In this document: piece by piece, positions 27,491 to 35,747 of the stretch
Layout of the letters: each line of letters opens with the position of its first letter
How positions within the stretch are numbered: position 1 is the stretch's first letter
DNA from: Agathobaculum massiliense
Lineage (GTDB): Bacteria > Bacillota > Clostridia > Oscillospirales > Butyricicoccaceae
Length of the DNA stretch: 64,000 nt
Direction: 5' to 3'
NCBI RefSeq assembly: GCF_900291975.1
Contig: NZ_OMPN01000001.1
Span: 806,001 to 870,000, forward strand
The notes under the pieces: generated by a model
The model's database searches: none
Told to the model about the DNA's origin: nothing
What the model saw: the letters and a program-made list of their open reading frames with translations, nothing else
Translations under genes and position numbers: made by a program

Positions 27491-28756
27491 ATGGAAAAGA
27501 AACCCTTTTTGACCCTTGAGCAGGTGCAGGAGATCGTAAGGACCCATCCCACCCCGTTCCACATCTACGATGAAAAGGCCATCCGCGAGAATGCCCGCAA
27601 GGTCAAGGCCGCGTTCGCATGGAACCCTGGCTTCAAGGAATATTTTGCCGTTAAGGCGACCCCGAACCCCCGTCTGGTCCAGCTCCTTCATGAAGAAGGC
27701 TTCGGCTGCGACTGCTCCAGCTATACCGAGCTGCAGCTGAGCCGCGCCTGCGGCATCACCGGCCACGATATCATGTTTTCCTCCAATGTGACGCCGGACG
27801 AGGATTTCAAGCTCGCCAGCGACTTGGACGCGATCATCAACTTTGACGATATCACCCACTTGGACTATTACGATAAGGTCGGCCAGTGGAAGGAAACCAT
27901 GTCCTGCCGCTTCAATCCGGGCGGCGATTTTGTACTTGAAAACGAGATCATGGATACGCCGCAGGAGGCCAAGTACGGAATGACCCGCGAACAGCTGATC
28001 GAGGCGTTCAAGTATATGAAGGCCAAGGGCGTCAAGCATTTCGGCATCCATGCGTTCCTGGCCTCCAACACGGTGGCAAACGAATACTATCCCGCGCTGG
28101 CCCGCATCCTGTTCAAGCTGGCGGTCGAGGTCCGCAAGGAAACCGGCGTGCATATCGCGTTCATCAACCTGTCCGGCGGCGTGGGTATCCCCTACAAGCC
28201 GTGGCAGGAGCCGAACGATATCATGGCCATCGGCGAGGGCGTGCGCCGCGCTTATGAAGAGGTGCTCGCACCGGCGGGTATGGACGACATCGCGATCTAT
28301 ACCGAGATGGGCCGCTTTATTCTCGGACCTTACGGCGCGCTGGTCGCCCGCTGCATCCACCACAAGCACACCTACAAGGAATATGCCGGTCTTGACGCCT
28401 GCGCGGCCAATCTGATGCGTCCGGCGATGTACGGCGCCTACCATCACATCACCATCCTTGGCAAGGAGGACGCGCTGCACGACCGCACCTATGATGTGAC
28501 CGGCGGCCTGTGCGAGAACAATGACAAGTTCGCCATCGACCGCAACCTGCCCCGTATCGATATCGGCGATTATGTGTATATCCACGATACGGGCGCCCAC
28601 GGCTTCTCGATGGGCTATAACTACAACGGCAAGCTGCGCTCCGCCGAGCTGCTGTTGCGCGAGGATGGCTCGGTTGAGCTGATCCGCCGTGCGGAAACGC
28701 CAAGGGATTATTTCGCAACACTGGACTTCACCGGCCTGTTCGACGATATTCGGTAA
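27491..28756 (+). CDS. lysA: Diaminopimelate decarboxylase
   Basis: It decarboxylates meso-diaminopimelate to lysine using PLP. The 421-residue product has the PLP lysine in EYFAVKATPNP (Lys55), then a fold-III barrel with NLSGGVGIPY and the GRFILGPYGALV segment. A carboxynorspermidine decarboxylase is the main look-alike, but the length and NLSGG segment fit LysA better. AAAGGAAAGG precedes the ATG. A strong terminator closes the unit. Confidence 0.87.
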   Translation: MEKKPFLTLEQVQEIVRTHPTPFHIYDEKAIRENARKVKAAFAWNPGFKEYFAVKATPNPRLVQLLHEEGFGCDCSSYTELQLSRACGITGHDIMFSSNVTPDEDFKLASDLDAIINFDDITHLDYYDKVGQWKETMSCRFNPGGDFVLENEIMDTPQEAKYGMTREQLIEAFKYMKAKGVKHFGIHAFLASNTVANEYYPALARILFKLAVEVRKETGVHIAFINLSGGVGIPYKPWQEPNDIMAIGEGVRRAYEEVLAPAGMDDIAIYTEMGRFILGPYGALVARCIHHKHTYKEYAGLDACAANLMRPAMYGAYHHITILGKEDALHDRTYDVTGGLCENNDKFAIDRNLPRIDIGDYVYIHDTGAHGFSMGYNYNGKLRSAELLLREDGSVELIRRAETPRDYFATLDFTGLFDDIR

Positions 28757-28763
28757 CAACAGC

Positions 28764-28804
28764 ATATAAAAAGGGAGTGCGTGATACGCACTCCCTTTTT
28801 ATAT
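28764..28804. terminator. Bidirectional terminator between lysA and the zinc-ribbon gene
   Basis: Stem AAAAAGGGAGTGCGT, loop GAT, then the exact complement ending in TTTTT. The stop codon of the minus-strand gene lies inside it, so both convergent genes share it. Confidence 0.94.
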
Positions 28805-29044
28805 CCCCTTATCCGCGAGCAGCAGTACGACCGCCAGCGCCAGAAACAGGATAATCAGCGTCCGCAGCAGCCGAAGCAGCTTTGTCCGTTTCCCATCCTC
28901 GCGCAACCAGGCCTCGTCGGGCTGAGCAGGCTCCGCGATCGTTTCCGTCCCATCCGGTATATGGTCGATCAGCGGCACATGACAGGTATTGCACACGCTG
29001 AAGCCCTCGCGGAACTCCGCTTTACACTTCGGACACCACGGCAT
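28799..29044 (-). CDS. Zinc-ribbon membrane protein (short paralogue)
   Basis: An 81-residue protein: a zinc ribbon (C4, C7, C18, C21 in MPWCPKCKAEFREGF and CNTC), a short linker and one C-terminal membrane helix (about residues 58-77). The ATG at 29044 lies 7 bp from AGGGGAG. The first 27 residues agree at about 21 positions with the next gene upstream, so the pair arose by duplication. Function unknown. Confidence 0.82.
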   Translation of the reverse strand: MPWCPKCKAEFREGFSVCNTCHVPLIDHIPDGTETIAEPAQPDEAWLREDGKRTKLLRLLRTLIILFLALAVVLLLADKGI

Positions 29045-29058
29045 AGGCACTCTCCCCT

Positions 29059-29595
29059 TTACATACGGTTGGAAACCAAATACAGCAGCAGCAGCGCCAC
29101 CGCGATCACGCCTGCCACCACGGGCAGCAGCTTGAACGAAGCGTTATCCTCCATAGGCTGCTCCGGCACCTGCATCGCCTGCTCCTCGGCCAGACGGGCC
29201 AGCTCTTCCTCATCAACCGGTGCCTCCGCAAAGCTGTGGTTCATTTCGTCGATCAACGCACGCGCGCGGGCGGTCTGGCTCGCATCGACTACAATCTCTA
29301 CCCCGAAGCGCGCGTCCGCGCCGCTGTAAGCCTGTATCTGACGGAACGCCGCCGGCCGGTGGAGTACAACAATATCATTTTCGCGCAGCATGTCGCAGAC
29401 CATTTCCGCTTCCAACCGGTTTTTGGCGGTGTAAACCGCGATTGGTTTCTCCATGCCGTCCGGCAGGACGAATTCCTCCGGCTTCTTATTTTCCTCATTT
29501 TCCTCGGGCAGCGTATCCACCAGCGGCACCCGGCAGGTACTGCACTCCGTAAACCCCTCTCTGTATTCCGCTTTACATTTGGGACACCAAGGCAT
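29059..29595 (-). CDS. Zinc-ribbon, DUF2007-like membrane protein
   Basis: A 178-residue protein. The zinc ribbon (C4, C7, C18, C21) is followed by a domain at about residues 50-118 that resembles DUF2007 putative signal-transducing domains (VYTAKNRLEAEMVCDMLREN). After it come an acidic linker and a C-terminal membrane helix (about 157-174). The shorter paralogue follows 14 bp downstream and has lost the middle domain. AAGGAGGGA precedes the ATG. Role unknown; the layout suggests a membrane-tethered sensor or adaptor. Confidence 0.82.
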   Translation of the reverse strand: MPWCPKCKAEYREGFTECSTCRVPLVDTLPEENEENKKPEEFVLPDGMEKPIAVYTAKNRLEAEMVCDMLRENDIVVLHRPAAFRQIQAYSGADARFGVEIVVDASQTARARALIDEMNHSFAEAPVDEEELARLAEEQAMQVPEQPMEDNASFKLLPVVAGVIAVALLLLYLVSNRM

Positions 29596-29634
29596 ATCAT
29601 ATCCCTCCTTTTCCTTTATTGTAACACAGACCGC

Positions 29635-30183
29635 TCACTCTTTCCATATGAAAATCGGCAGCGGCGGGTCGTTCCGTCGGTTGAGCCAATCGCATGCCAG
29701 AACAGTGAACAATCGGTCATTTATCGACTTTAAGTGCGATAAAATCGCATTTTTCTCCTCATATCCGTTTTCTTTCCCATAATACAGCGCAAGCGCCATC
29801 ACGCCGCCCTGCCGCAGCAGCGTCAGCCCCGCGTCGATCGCCGGAAGCGAGGAAGCGGCTGTGGTGAATATTTTGGCATCTCCGCCCGGCAGCCGGCCAA
29901 AGTTGAACACAATGCAGTCCACCGTCCCCGGCGCCGCATAGCGCGCCATATGCGCGTGACTGTCCTGCACGACCTCAGCGGTCAAGCCTTGCTCCGCCAG
30001 CAGCGCGCGCGTCTGCTCGACCGCAGCCTCCTGGATATCAAACGCGATCACCTGCCCGTTTTTTCCCGCAAGACGGCAAAGGAGCGCGGTGTCGCGCCCC
30101 TTGCCCGCCGTGGCATCGATACAGACCGCGCCCGGCTTCACCTGCCGCCGCAGAAAATCATGCACCACGTCCAATGTATTCAT
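29635..30183 (-). CDS. mnmM: MnmM-like (YtqB) tRNA methyltransferase
   Basis: A 182-residue class I SAM methyltransferase with the SAM loop CIDATAGKGRDT and the family signature NFGRLPGGD. YtqB/MnmM methylates the 5-aminomethyl-2-thiouridine at the tRNA wobble position in Gram-positive bacteria. The start follows GGAGGGAT and a promoter with an extended -10 lies at 30226-30253. It stands alone. Confidence 0.85.
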   Translation of the reverse strand: MNTLDVVHDFLRRQVKPGAVCIDATAGKGRDTALLCRLAGKNGQVIAFDIQEAAVEQTRALLAEQGLTAEVVQDSHAHMARYAAPGTVDCIVFNFGRLPGGDAKIFTTAASSLPAIDAGLTLLRQGGVMALALYYGKENGYEEKNAILSHLKSINDRLFTVLACDWLNRRNDPPLPIFIWKE

Positions 30184-30225
30184 ACTCTTATCCCTCCGCG
30201 ATCCAACGCCCCGTTCTCATGAGCT

Positions 30226-30253
30226 ATTGTACCACAGCGGAGTGAATTTGCAA
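30226..30253 (-). promoter_or_regulatory. Promoter of mnmM
   Basis: Minus strand TTGCAA, 16 bp, TACAAT, with TGG before the -10 (extended -10). Confidence 0.7.
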
Positions 30254-30258
30254 ACGCC

Positions 30259-30966
30259 TTACCGGTCCAGTATCTCGCCCGTGGTCGATACCACGGCCAC
30301 CTGCCACGGCATAAACTTGCCGCTGTTTTGCAGGGCTGTGCGCACCGCATGCTCGATACCGCCACAGCACGGCACCTCCATGCGCACCACCGTAACACTT
30401 TTGATATCGTTCTGCCGGATGATCTCGGTCAGCTTTTCACTGTAATCGCCCTCGTCCAGTTTGGGGCAGCCAATCAGCGTGATTTTGTTCCGGATAAAGT
30501 CCTGATGGAAATTTGCATATGCGTAGGCGGTGCAGTCCGCCGCTACCAGCAGGTGCGCATCCTGGAAATACGGCGCGTTGACGGGCGCCAGCTTGATCTG
30601 CACCGGCCACTGGCGGAGCTGGGAAATCTTCGGAACCGCGCCGTCTGCCTGCGGTGCGGCGGGACGGTCGATTGCGCGCGCATGGCTACCCGGGCAGCCG
30701 CAGGCAAGCGGCTGTTGCGCCTCAGCTTTCGCGCGCAGGTTCTCCTGCACCGCCGCTTCGTCATAGGCAGCGGCCTCTCGCTCGACAAATGTGATCGCTC
30801 CTGTCGGACAGACTGGTAGGCAGTTGCCCAGGCCGTCGCAATAATCGTCCCGCAGCAGCTTCGCCTTTCCGTTTACCATGCCGATCGCCCCCTCGTGGCA
30901 GGCATTGGCGCACAAGCCGCAGCCGTTACATTTTTTTTCATTGATTTCAATAATTTTCCGTATCAT
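30259..30966 (-). CDS. 4Fe-4S ferredoxin-domain protein, divergent from a Crp/Fnr regulator
   Basis: A 235-residue protein. Residues 1-60 are a ferredoxin domain with C13/C16/C19/C23 and a second, three-cysteine motif C43/C49/C53 (YCDGLGNCLPVCPTGAI). Further cysteines follow at 89/91 (ACGCPG), in IGCPKLDEGDY and in PCCGG. The C-terminal domain has a Rossmann-like pattern (SVTVVRMEVPCCGG). Similar clostridial proteins are annotated only as 4Fe-4S binding. Divergence from a Crp/Fnr gene suggests redox or nitrosative-stress control. GGAGGAAAC precedes the start. Confidence 0.82.
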   Translation of the reverse strand: MIRKIIEINEKKCNGCGLCANACHEGAIGMVNGKAKLLRDDYCDGLGNCLPVCPTGAITFVEREAAAYDEAAVQENLRAKAEAQQPLACGCPGSHARAIDRPAAPQADGAVPKISQLRQWPVQIKLAPVNAPYFQDAHLLVAADCTAYAYANFHQDFIRNKITLIGCPKLDEGDYSEKLTEIIRQNDIKSVTVVRMEVPCCGGIEHAVRTALQNSGKFMPWQVAVVSTTGEILDR

Positions 30967-31021
30967 ATCCGTTTCCTCCTGATAGGTAACCTGTTCCGCG
31001 TCCGGACAAACCGGCGCATAC

Positions 31022-31050
31022 TTGACTTTATGCTCCTATCTTACTATACT
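31022..31050 (+). promoter_or_regulatory. Sigma-A promoter of the Crp/Fnr gene
   Basis: TTGACT, 17 bp, TATACT. The predicted start near 31057 lies just before the 16-bp palindrome. Confidence 0.82.
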
Positions 31051-31064
31051 GGTAGCACACCGTA

Positions 31065-31080
31065 TGTTGTTGTAACAACA
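31065..31080. promoter_or_regulatory. Palindromic operator candidate TGTTGTTGTAACAACA
   Basis: Perfect inverted repeat (TGTTGTT, GT, AACAACA) at about +8 to +23 of the Crp/Fnr promoter, a position that suits autorepression by the downstream regulator. Confidence 0.6.
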
Positions 31081-31094
31081 AAACAGGAGGAAAT

Positions 31095-31754
31095 ATGGAA
31101 GCATCCGTATTAATGCACTGCCGCCTGTTCCAGGGTCTGCCGGAAGCAAAGCTTCCGCCGCTGCTGGAACAGCTGCACAGCTACCGCCGCTCCTACGAAA
31201 AAGGTCATCCGGTCTATCGGGTCGGGGATACGGCCCACGCGCTCTGCGTCCTGCTGTCCGGCGGCGTGACTATTGAGCGCGACGACGCCTGGGGCAACAA
31301 AACAATTCTGGACCATATCGGTCCGGGCGCCGTGTTTGCGGAAACCTACGCCTGCGTCCCCGGCACGCCTATGATGGTCAGCGCGGTCGCCGCCGAACCG
31401 TCCGAAGTTTTGTTCCTGCCCATGGATCACCTGCTCGCGCCCGCCGGTCGGGAGGACAGCGGGCGCGACGTCCTGCTCCGCAACCTGCTCGATGTGACAG
31501 CGCGGAAAAACCTGACCCTGACGCGCAAAATCTTCCACACAACGCCGAAATCCCTGCGCGGCAGGCTGTTGTCCTATCTGTCCGCGCAGGCCGTGCAGAA
31601 CGGCTGCGATACGTTCGATATCCCGTTCGACCGCCAGCAGCTTGCCGATTATCTCGGCGCGGACCGCAGCGCCCTGTCGAACGAGCTGAGCAAAATGCAG
31701 CGGGACGGGCTGCTCTCCTTCCGTAAAAACCATTTTGTCCTACACCGAAAATAA
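31095..31754 (+). CDS. Crp/Fnr family transcriptional regulator
   Basis: A 219-residue protein with an N-terminal cyclic-nucleotide-like beta-barrel (GHPVYRVGDTAHALCVLLSG) and a C-terminal winged helix (about 165-215, FDRQQLADYLGADRSALSNE). There is no N-terminal cysteine cluster as in FNR; two of its three cysteines are isolated, so the effector could be haem, a small ligand or another signal. The gene is divergent from an Fe-S protein gene and has a palindrome in its leader, which suggests local regulation. Confidence 0.88.
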   Translation: MEASVLMHCRLFQGLPEAKLPPLLEQLHSYRRSYEKGHPVYRVGDTAHALCVLLSGGVTIERDDAWGNKTILDHIGPGAVFAETYACVPGTPMMVSAVAAEPSEVLFLPMDHLLAPAGREDSGRDVLLRNLLDVTARKNLTLTRKIFHTTPKSLRGRLLSYLSAQAVQNGCDTFDIPFDRQQLADYLGADRSALSNELSKMQRDGLLSFRKNHFVLHRK

Positions 31755-31755
31755 A

Positions 31756-31790
31756 AAGCGGCTGTCCGGTTCGGACAGCCGCTTTCCATT
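31756..31790. terminator. Bidirectional terminator between Crp/Fnr and DUF819 genes
   Basis: Stem AAAGCGGCTGTCC, loop GGTTC, then the complement GGACAGCCGCTTT, flanked by an A-run on the left and T-rich sequence on the right. Confidence 0.88.
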
Positions 31791-31804
31791 TGGAAAAGAG
31801 ATCG

Positions 31805-32968
31805 TTATGCAAAAAATTTCATGATATTCGCGGTCAGAATACCGCCGCCCGTTCCGATGACATAGCCCATCAGCGCCATCAGAACGCCGACCGGCACCAG
31901 CGCGCCGGAATACGAGCCGGCCAGGATGGGCGCGGAGGCCGTGCCGCCGATATTGGCCAGCGAAGCAACGCCGCAGGTGAACATATCCAGCTTGAAGATT
32001 TTTGCCAAGGCAACCAGAATAATCCCATGTATTCCGAGAATCATAAAGCCGGAAATGATCCATACCGGCGCTTCCGTCAGCTCCAGCAGGCTTGCGCGGG
32101 ACGCCAGCAGCGCGATGACCATGTACAGCAGTACATTGGACAACTCGGCCGCACCCGCGATCTTGCCGATCGGTGTAACCGCCGCAACCAGCGCAACCAC
32201 CGTGACCACCAGCACCGTCCAGGTCGCCTTATCCAGCCAAGGTGCGACGCCGTTGATTGCTGCGCCAATGTTCTGCCCAATTGCGGAAACCAGCAGCGCG
32301 CCGCCGATCAGGAACAGCAGGCCGGCAAAGGTAATATGCTTATCCGCCTCTTTTTCTTCCGCTTCCAGGCGGGCGCAAACCTCGTCCAACGTTGCGGTGG
32401 AGGCTTTGGTCCATTTGTTGAACTGCGGTGCGAACGAGATCGCCCAAAGCAGGAACATGACCCAGATGGAATAATCGATCGAGTCGATCACCAGTGCATA
32501 CGCAAGATCCGCTTCTCCGATATGCAGGGCCTCAGATACGGCGACAAGGTTGCCCGATCCGCCCATCCAGCTGCCGCACAGCGCGCCCAAGGGCTTCCAC
32601 GCTTCCGAACCGAGCTGTCCATGCATGATCGCGTAGGTTAGAATAAAGCCGATCGAAATCGAGATACTCGCCGCGAAAAAGCCGCCCAGCATGCGGGGGC
32701 CGAGCTTGAGTATCTTGCGGATATCGCAGCGCAGCAGCATCAGCACCAGCATGGCGTACAGGATATTATTTTTCAGCGCGCCATATGCCGCCGAGGTCGC
32801 CTCCATATCCCACGCCCCTGCGGTACACAGCAGCATCGTCAGCAAATACAGCAGCACGACCGGCGGGATAAACTTGAAAAACTTCCATTTGGTCAGCTTT
32901 TCCGCACCCACCAGCACTGCAGCCAGAAATGCCAGCACCGCAAAGTAAGTAAAACCGTTTGTTATCAT
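31805..32968 (-). CDS. DUF819 family membrane permease
   Basis: A 387-residue protein with about 10-11 membrane helices and Gly-rich loops (GSWMGGSGNLVAVSEAL, GGTASAPILAGSYSG) in each half, characteristic of DUF819. This pseudo-symmetry is typical of secondary transporters. Substrate is unknown, but the divergent partners encode a PepV dipeptidase and a dipeptide epimerase, so peptide transport is a reasonable guess. GAGGGAGGA precedes the start and a good promoter lies at 33047-33075. Confidence 0.85.
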   Translation of the reverse strand: MITNGFTYFAVLAFLAAVLVGAEKLTKWKFFKFIPPVVLLYLLTMLLCTAGAWDMEATSAAYGALKNNILYAMLVLMLLRCDIRKILKLGPRMLGGFFAASISISIGFILTYAIMHGQLGSEAWKPLGALCGSWMGGSGNLVAVSEALHIGEADLAYALVIDSIDYSIWVMFLLWAISFAPQFNKWTKASTATLDEVCARLEAEEKEADKHITFAGLLFLIGGALLVSAIGQNIGAAINGVAPWLDKATWTVLVVTVVALVAAVTPIGKIAGAAELSNVLLYMVIALLASRASLLELTEAPVWIISGFMILGIHGIILVALAKIFKLDMFTCGVASLANIGGTASAPILAGSYSGALVPVGVLMALMGYVIGTGGGILTANIMKFFA

Positions 32969-33046
32969 AGGTTTCCTCCCTCATTTCTTTTTCATTCTCT
33001 TTTCCCACCTGCGCCGGCTCCGCACGCCTTGACAGATGACAGTAAT

Positions 33047-33075
33047 AGTATACCGTATCCCGCGGCTTTTTGCAA
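33047..33075 (-). promoter_or_regulatory. Sigma-A promoter of the DUF819 gene
   Basis: Minus strand TTGCAA, 17 bp, TATACT. The leader is about 75 nt long. Confidence 0.78.
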
Positions 33076-33105
33076 GATAATTACAAGCAAACTGCACAGA
33101 TGGGT

Positions 33106-33134
33106 TTGCAAATTCCCGTTTTATCCTGTACAAT
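33106..33134 (+). promoter_or_regulatory. Sigma-A promoter of pepV
   Basis: TTGCAA, 17 bp, TACAAT, back to back with the DUF819 promoter. Confidence 0.75.
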
Positions 33135-33145
33135 ATGATATAGAA

Positions 33146-33166
33146 CCGTTAATAAGCCGTTAATAA
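33146..33166 (+). repeat. Tandem CCGTTAATAA repeat in the pepV leader
   Basis: Two exact copies of CCGTTAATAA, 11 bp apart (one helical turn), just after the predicted start of transcription. Could be a regulator site; no known factor is recognised. Confidence 0.55.
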
Positions 33167-33185
33167 CCAAAGGAGGAATATAAAT

Positions 33186-34550
33186 ATGGACTTTAAGCCC
33201 TATATCCGCGCGCATGCGGACGAGCTGCTGCAAAGCCTGGCCGCCCTCATCCGCATCCCCAGCGTCGAGGGAACGCCCGAGGCGGGCGCACCCTACGGCC
33301 GAGAGGTCGCGCGCTGCCTGCACGAAACGCTCGCGCTGTGCGAGCGCCTGGGCTTCCCCACCGTGAATATGGACGACCGCGTCGGCTGGTGCGAATACGG
33401 CAAGGGCGAGGAAATGATCGCCGTGCTCGGCCATTTGGACGTTGTGCCTGCCGGCGACGGATGGAACGCCGCCGCGCCGTTCTCCGGCGAGGTCAAAGAC
33501 GGGCGCATCTACGGCCGCGGCACGATGGACGACAAGGGGCCGACCGTGGCCGCGCTGTACGCACTGGCAGCGCTCAAGGACGCGGGCTTCATCCCCTCCC
33601 GCCGCATCCGCATTCTGTTCGGCACGAACGAGGAGACCGGCTGCGACGATATGGCGTGGTATCTGGCACATGGCGGCGAAACGCCGGTCATGGGCTTCAC
33701 ACCGGACGGCGAGTACCCGATCATCAACGGGGAAAAGGGAATCATGAACTGCGTCTACTCCCGCAGGCTGGAGCAGACCGGCCCCTGCCGCCTGCTCCGG
33801 TTCGAGGGCGGCACAGCCGCCAACGTCTCCCCTGCCTATGCGATGGCCGAGCTGGCCTGTCCGGCCGACGCGGCAGCGCGCATCCAGGCCAGCAAGGTCA
33901 CGGTGACGCCGATCGAGGGCGGCATCCGCGTAGAGGCGCAGGGCGTATCCGTACACGGCTCCACGCCCGAGCAGGGCGAGAACGCCATCGGCCGCCTTGC
34001 GCTAGCGCTTACCCAGCTCCCACTCGAGGGCGAGCTGGCCGACTGCATGGCGTTCCTGGCCGGACGTATCGGCATGGAAACGCACGGCGAATCCCTCGGC
34101 CTTGCCATGCGCGACGACCTTTCGGGCGACTTGACAGTCAACCTCGGCGTGGCGGCCTTTGCGGAGGAAACGCTGTCGCTCACGCTTTCCGTGCGTTATC
34201 CGGTCACCAAAACCTATGACGGCGCGCATCCCCGCATGGAGCGCGCCTTCGCGCTCGGCGGCTTCCACGAGACAAAAATGAAGCACAAGGCCGCGATCTA
34301 TATGCCGCCGGAAAGCGAGCTGATCCGCAAGCTGTCCCAGGTGTACGAGGAGCAGACCGGTGAAAAGGCGGTCCTGAAATCCATCGGCGGCGGCACCTAC
34401 GCCAAATCCATCCCCAATCTGGTCGCGTTCGGCCCGATCTTCCCCGGCGACGAGATACGCGAGCACAAGCCGGATGAATATATGGAGGTCGAGCGCCTCA
34501 TCCAGAACGCGGAGATCATCGCGGCGGCAATGTACGAGCTAGCCCGCTGA
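33186..34550 (+). CDS. pepV: Xaa-His/PepV-type dipeptidase (M20 family)
   Basis: A 454-residue metallopeptidase that hydrolyses dipeptides in the cytoplasm. Zinc-binding segments are LGHLDVVP, GRGTMDDKGP and FGTNEETGCDD, in the order and spacing of PepV. A lid domain lies between about residues 180 and 380, and SIGGGTYAK near the end is conserved. AGGAGG precedes the start. It is co-directional with the dipeptide epimerase 40 bp downstream, so the two probably work together on imported or wall-derived dipeptides. Confidence 0.9.
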   Translation: MDFKPYIRAHADELLQSLAALIRIPSVEGTPEAGAPYGREVARCLHETLALCERLGFPTVNMDDRVGWCEYGKGEEMIAVLGHLDVVPAGDGWNAAAPFSGEVKDGRIYGRGTMDDKGPTVAALYALAALKDAGFIPSRRIRILFGTNEETGCDDMAWYLAHGGETPVMGFTPDGEYPIINGEKGIMNCVYSRRLEQTGPCRLLRFEGGTAANVSPAYAMAELACPADAAARIQASKVTVTPIEGGIRVEAQGVSVHGSTPEQGENAIGRLALALTQLPLEGELADCMAFLAGRIGMETHGESLGLAMRDDLSGDLTVNLGVAAFAEETLSLTLSVRYPVTKTYDGAHPRMERAFALGGFHETKMKHKAAIYMPPESELIRKLSQVYEEQTGEKAVLKSIGGGTYAKSIPNLVAFGPIFPGDEIREHKPDEYMEVERLIQNAEIIAAAMYELAR

Positions 34551-34590
34551 CCCGCCCACACACGACTATGTCAAAAGGAGCTGAACCAGT

Positions 34591-35682
34591 ATGAAGATTA
34601 CCAATATCCGCCTGGGGCGCATTTCCGTCCCGCTGCGCGTGCCGTTCAAGACTGCGGTGCGCTCGGTCTCCTCCGTCGAGGACGTGATCGTTGAGATACA
34701 CACGGACACCGGTGCGGTCGGTTACGGTGAGGCGCCCCCGACCGGCGCGGTCACGGGCGATACCGCGGGCGCGATCATCGGCGCGGTCCGCGACCATATC
34801 GCCCCCACCCTGCTCGGCCGCGAGGTGGACGATTTTGAAAACCTGATGCTCGCCCTGCAGGGCTGCATCCTGAAAAACACAAGCGCCAAGGCCGCGGTCG
34901 ATATGGCGCTCTGGGACCTGTACGGCCAGCTTTACCACATACCAGTATACAAGATGCTCGGCGGCAGCCGCAGCCAAATCGTGACCGATATCACCATCAG
35001 CGTCAACGATCCGGAGGAAATGGCGCGCGACGCGCGCAACGCCGTTGACCGCGGGTACGACTGCCTCAAGTGCAAGGTCGGCAAGGACGCGCCGCTCGAC
35101 CTGCGCCGCTTGCAGGCCATCCGCGCCGAGGTCGGCCAAGGTGTCAAGCTCCGCATCGACGCCAACCAGGGCTGGAAGCCCAAGGAGGCCGTGCGCATCC
35201 TCGGCCAGATGGAGGACGCCGGTCTGGATATTGAATTTGTCGAACAGCCGGTCGCGCAGCACGACCTGACCGGCCTGAAGTATGTGACCGACAACGTTTC
35301 CATTCCGGTCATGGCGGACGAAAGCGTGCAGGGGCCGGCCGACGCGCTGACCATCATGCAGATGCGCGCGGCCGACCTGGTCAACATCAAACTGATGAAA
35401 GCCGGCGGCCTGTACAACGCGCTCAAGATCGCGTCCGCGGCCGAGGTATACGGCATGGAGTGCATGCTCGGCTGTATGCTGGAGGCCAAGGTCAGCGTCA
35501 ACGCGGCCATCCATCTGGCCTGTGCCAGGCAGGTGATCACCAAAATCGACCTGGACGGTCCGGTGCTTTGCACCGAGGACCCCATCCTTGGCGGCGCGGT
35601 GTTCCACGAAAAGGACATCACGGTTTCCGACGAGCCGGGGCTGGGCATCAAGGGGATTGAAAAAATCACCTATCTGGACTGA
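34591..35682 (+). CDS. Dipeptide epimerase (enolase superfamily)
   Basis: A 363-residue protein with an N-terminal capping domain and a barrel carrying LKCKVGKDA (catalytic Lys pair K-x-K), RIDANQGW, FVEQP, MADES and NIKLMKAGG. These are the landmarks of L-Ala-D/L-Glu epimerases (YkfB/YcjG), which recycle murein dipeptides. Exact dipeptide specificity cannot be read from sequence. AAAGGAG precedes the start. The PepV neighbour would cleave the L,L-dipeptide product, a logical two-step route. Confidence 0.88.
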   Translation: MKITNIRLGRISVPLRVPFKTAVRSVSSVEDVIVEIHTDTGAVGYGEAPPTGAVTGDTAGAIIGAVRDHIAPTLLGREVDDFENLMLALQGCILKNTSAKAAVDMALWDLYGQLYHIPVYKMLGGSRSQIVTDITISVNDPEEMARDARNAVDRGYDCLKCKVGKDAPLDLRRLQAIRAEVGQGVKLRIDANQGWKPKEAVRILGQMEDAGLDIEFVEQPVAQHDLTGLKYVTDNVSIPVMADESVQGPADALTIMQMRAADLVNIKLMKAGGLYNALKIASAAEVYGMECMLGCMLEAKVSVNAAIHLACARQVITKIDLDGPVLCTEDPILGGAVFHEKDITVSDEPGLGIKGIEKITYLD

Positions 35683-35716
35683 TTACATAAGCCCGCGGCA
35701 CCGGAAGCCGCTGACA

Positions 35717-35747
35717 AAAAGCCCTCAGTCGGATGACTGAGGGCTTT
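35717..35747. terminator. Bidirectional terminator overlapping the end of the XRE gene
   Basis: Stem AAAGCCCTCAGTC, loop GGAT, complement GACTGAGGGCTTT. An A-run on the left gives a T-run on the minus strand. The XRE stop codon lies inside the stem. Confidence 0.9.

Noticed and set aside
30895-31113. 72-residue plus-strand frame upstream of the Crp/Fnr gene
   Set aside because: It overlaps the Fe-S gene, runs through the promoter and palindrome, and has no ribosome site.
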